Notes under the pieces: model-generated
The model's database searches: none
Told to the model about the DNA's origin: nothing
Seen by the model: only the letters and a program-made list of their open reading frames with translations
Shown here: positions 6,210-7,275 of the stretch, one piece after another
Layout: every line of letters starts with the position of its first letter
Numbering within the stretch: the first letter of the stretch is position 1
Source: Candidatus Eiseniibacteriota bacterium
GTDB lineage: Bacteria; Arandabacterota; Arandabacteria; Arandabacterales; Arandabacteraceae
DNA: 7,275 nt
Reading direction: 5' to 3'
NCBI GenBank assembly: GCA_030592245.1
Contig: JAUVJV010000105.1
Span: 1-7,275, forward strand
Translations under genes and position numbers: made by a program

Positions 6210-6620
6210 ATGCCTGGATTTGACGGAACGGGTCCGGCGGGATTGGGGAGCAGGACGGGTGGTGGTTTTGGCTTCTGTGCTCCGGGCGCAGGTGGCTCAC
6301 CGTCGGGGTACGCACCCGGAGTCGGTTATGGCGTCGGGCGTGGCGGAATACCCTGGGGTGGCGGACGTGGGCGCGCTTTTGGTGGCGGACGTGGACGGGC
6401 TTTCGGTGCTGGCCGGGGCCGGGGGTGGAGAGCAGGTTTCTCATATGGCCCGGCTCCCTACTATGGCCCGGCTCCCTACTGGGGTGGATCAGTGTCCCCG
6501 GCAGCTGCGGCCCCGGATGAGAGATCATTCCTTCAGAGTGAGCTCGCCTACCTCGAGGAGCAGCTGACTACCATCAAGAGCCGGTTGACCGAGATTGAAA
6601 CCGCATCGGCTGAGGAGTGA
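6210..6620 (+). CDS. DUF5320-type small Gly/Arg-rich protein with C-terminal coiled coil
   Basis: 136 aa. It begins MPGFDGTGPAG with RTGGGFGFC at 15-23, the N-terminal signature of DUF5320 proteins common in anaerobic bacteria and archaea. Residues 24-50 are Gly-rich. Residues 50-75 hold three copies of a GGGRGRAF-like unit, encoded by 24-bp repeats (6357-6428). Residues 79-90 are two YGPAPY copies encoded by an exact 18-bp duplication (6444-6479). Residues 105-131 form a short amphipathic helix with hydrophobic residues at 3/4 spacing (L108, L112, L115, L119, I122, L126, I129), a likely coiled coil for oligomerisation. There is no signal peptide, so it is probably cytoplasmic. Family function is not established; members are often reported near NifX/Mrp-type iron-sulfur proteins. 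It is first in a cluster of three related genes behind a sigma-54 promoter. Confidence 0.88.
   Translation: MPGFDGTGPAGLGSRTGGGFGFCAPGAGGSPSGYAPGVGYGVGRGGIPWGGGRGRAFGGGRGRAFGAGRGRGWRAGFSYGPAPYYGPAPYWGGSVSPAAAAPDERSFLQSELAYLEEQLTTIKSRLTEIETASAEE
6444..6479 (+). repeat. Exact 18-bp tandem duplication
   Basis: TATGGCCCGGCTCCCTAC occurs twice in a row, in frame, each copy encoding YGPAPY. Exact identity at synonymous positions points to recent slippage or duplication. Confidence 0.95.
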
Positions 6621-6659
6621 TGAGGATGTTGAAACGGGTCCCTGACCCACGGTGCAGAC

Positions 6660-6905
6660 ATGCCCGGATTTGATGGAACCGGTCCGCGGAGGCAAGGACC
6701 CCTGAGTGGCAAGGGGCGGGGGTACTGCGTCCTGCAGGTGGGCAAATCGGCGGTGAGGCCTCGACCGGCTGTTCCCGCGGCGATTCCCGCGACGATTCCC
6801 TTTCATGTCTTGATCGCCCGGGGCCGCATTGCATTTCCATACTGGTTGACAGGTGTTTGGGGTTCCGGCCTCGGCCGGAGGAATGGCCGTTGTGGGCGGT
6901 GGTGA
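6660..6905 (+). CDS. Small protein with DUF5320-type N-terminus, short variant or decaying copy
   Basis: 81 aa. Residues 1-23 carry the shared module (MPGFDGTGPRRQGPLSGKG, then RGYC), nearly identical in its first nine residues to the upstream protein. The remainder is unlike it: basic, with an AAIP/ATIP repeat encoded by a 12-bp tandem duplication (6777-6800), a short hydrophobic stretch and an Arg/Gly-rich end. It lacks the Gly tract, coiled coil and zinc ribbon. The ATG lies 39 bp after the preceding stop, but no clear ribosome binding site sits in front of it, so it may depend on translational coupling or be degenerating. The conserved N-terminus argues it derives from a real gene; whether it is still made is uncertain. 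Confidence 0.6.
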   Translation: MPGFDGTGPRRQGPLSGKGRGYCVLQVGKSAVRPRPAVPAAIPATIPFHVLIARGRIAFPYWLTGVWGSGLGRRNGRCGRW

Positions 6906-6917
6906 TCCACCGCAGTC

Positions 6918-6924
6918 AGGAGGT
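6918..6924 (+). promoter_or_regulatory. Ribosome binding site fixing the ATG 6932 start
   Basis: AGGAGGT is 7 nt before ATG 6932. The in-frame ATG at 6857 lies inside the preceding gene, has no such site, and would add 25 residues before the conserved MPG module. Confidence 0.8.
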
Positions 6925-6931
6925 AGCTCAG

Positions 6932-7234
6932 ATGCCCGGAAGAGACAGGACCGGCCCGCGTGGTGAAGGGCCACTCACAGGCAGGCGAGGAGGCGGCACG
7001 GGCCGCGGAATGGGACGTGGTGGTGCCGGCGGTGGTGGTGGCGGTGGTGGTCGTGGTGGTGGCGGCGGCGGCGGTGCGGGTGGCGGCGGCGGCGGTGCGG
7101 GTGGCGGCGGCGGTGCGGGCGGCGGCGGAAGCTGTGTCTGCCCGTCTTGCGGGCACAGAGTCCCTCATGCGCCGGGGAACCCCTGCAACCGGATGACCTG
7201 CCCGTCCTGCGGGGCGAGCATGGTCAGAGGATGA
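6932..7234 (+). CDS. Small protein: DUF5320-like N-terminus, polyglycine tract and C-terminal zinc ribbon
   Basis: 100 aa. Residues 1-17 (MPGRDRTGPRGEGPLTG) are the shared module. Residues 20-66 are almost only Gly with a few Arg, Ala and single Thr/Met residues. Residues 68-93 hold six cysteines: CVCPSCG (C68, C70, C73), C85, and CPSCG (C90, C93). The two CPxCG knuckles separated by 16 residues between C73 and C90 are a classic Cys4 zinc-ribbon arrangement, with C68 and C85 extra; binding of an iron-sulfur cluster instead cannot be excluded. GHRVPHAPGNPC between them resembles small zinc-ribbon proteins of anaerobes. The start is set by AGGAGGT 7 nt upstream of ATG 6932, 26 bp after the preceding stop. 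No signal peptide. Role unknown; a protein- or nucleic-acid-binding or metal-handling accessory is possible. Confidence 0.82.
   Translation: MPGRDRTGPRGEGPLTGRRGGGTGRGMGRGGAGGGGGGGGRGGGGGGGAGGGGGGAGGGGGAGGGGSCVCPSCGHRVPHAPGNPCNRMTCPSCGASMVRG
7061..7120 (+). repeat. GGC-rich tandem repeat, 21-bp unit
   Basis: Two identical 21-bp units (7061-7081 and 7082-7102), each encoding GGGGGAG, are followed by an 18-bp unit lacking one GGC codon (7103-7120). All stay in frame. The difference of one codon is what slippage would produce. The tract is also a place where assembly error is possible. Confidence 0.95.
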
Positions 7235-7275
7235 GGTCAGACAGGGCGTCACAACCTGCAACTGATATAGGCGGG

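Noticed and set aside
5781..6211. Two minus-strand frames in and beside the 5872-6209 gap
   Set aside because: No ribosome binding site, no recognisable motif, and overlap with the sigma-54 promoter and the end of the radical SAM gene.
6803..7261. Minus-strand Ala/Thr-rich frame of 152 codons
   Set aside because: Its composition (long Ala/Thr runs) is simply the reverse of the GGC/GGT repeat encoding polyglycine on the plus strand.

Overview
The window reads as part of a chromosome (or large contig) of a diderm, probably anaerobic bacterium. An outer-membrane TolC-type channel and a lipoprotein efflux adaptor imply a Gram-negative envelope. A radical SAM enzyme, DUF5320-type small proteins and a good sigma-54 (-24/-12) promoter fit lineages such as Desulfobacterota, Nitrospirota or similar uncultured groups. 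The exact taxon cannot be fixed from this sequence.

Layout. (1) Positions 1-2694, minus strand, are the start of an efflux operon. The first gene (316-2694) encodes a fusion of a periplasmic ABC-type substrate-binding domain with a complete TolC-like outer-membrane efflux domain. It is followed after 70 bp by the beginning of an RND/HlyD-type membrane fusion lipoprotein (1-245), which runs off the window edge. An inner-membrane pump gene presumably lies beyond the edge. (2) Positions 2695-2840 are a short intergenic region with a candidate promoter and a dyad for the efflux operon. (3) Positions 2841-4192 are a 1352-bp IS256-family insertion sequence with an intact 400-aa DDE transposase and imperfect terminal inverted repeats, but no visible target duplication. 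(4) Positions 4273-5871, plus strand, are a radical SAM protein with a CxxxCxxC cluster motif and a SPASM/twitch-like C-terminal cysteine set. Its best start is a GTG, not the upstream ATG. (5) Positions 5872-6209 are non-coding, with a sigma-54 promoter 67 bp upstream of the next gene. (6) Positions 6210-7234 are three tandem small glycine-rich proteins that begin with the same MPGxDxTGP module and then diverge completely: a Gly/Arg/aromatic tract plus coiled coil, a short basic/hydrophobic tail, and a polyglycine tract plus a Cys4-type zinc ribbon.

How they may work together. The efflux genes form one functional unit, a tripartite exporter whose channel carries its own ligand-binding domain. 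The sigma-54-driven small-protein cluster is a second unit. The radical SAM gene lies between them in the same direction as the small proteins, and whether it acts on them is speculation. The insertion sequence separates the two divergent blocks and has no evident functional link to either.
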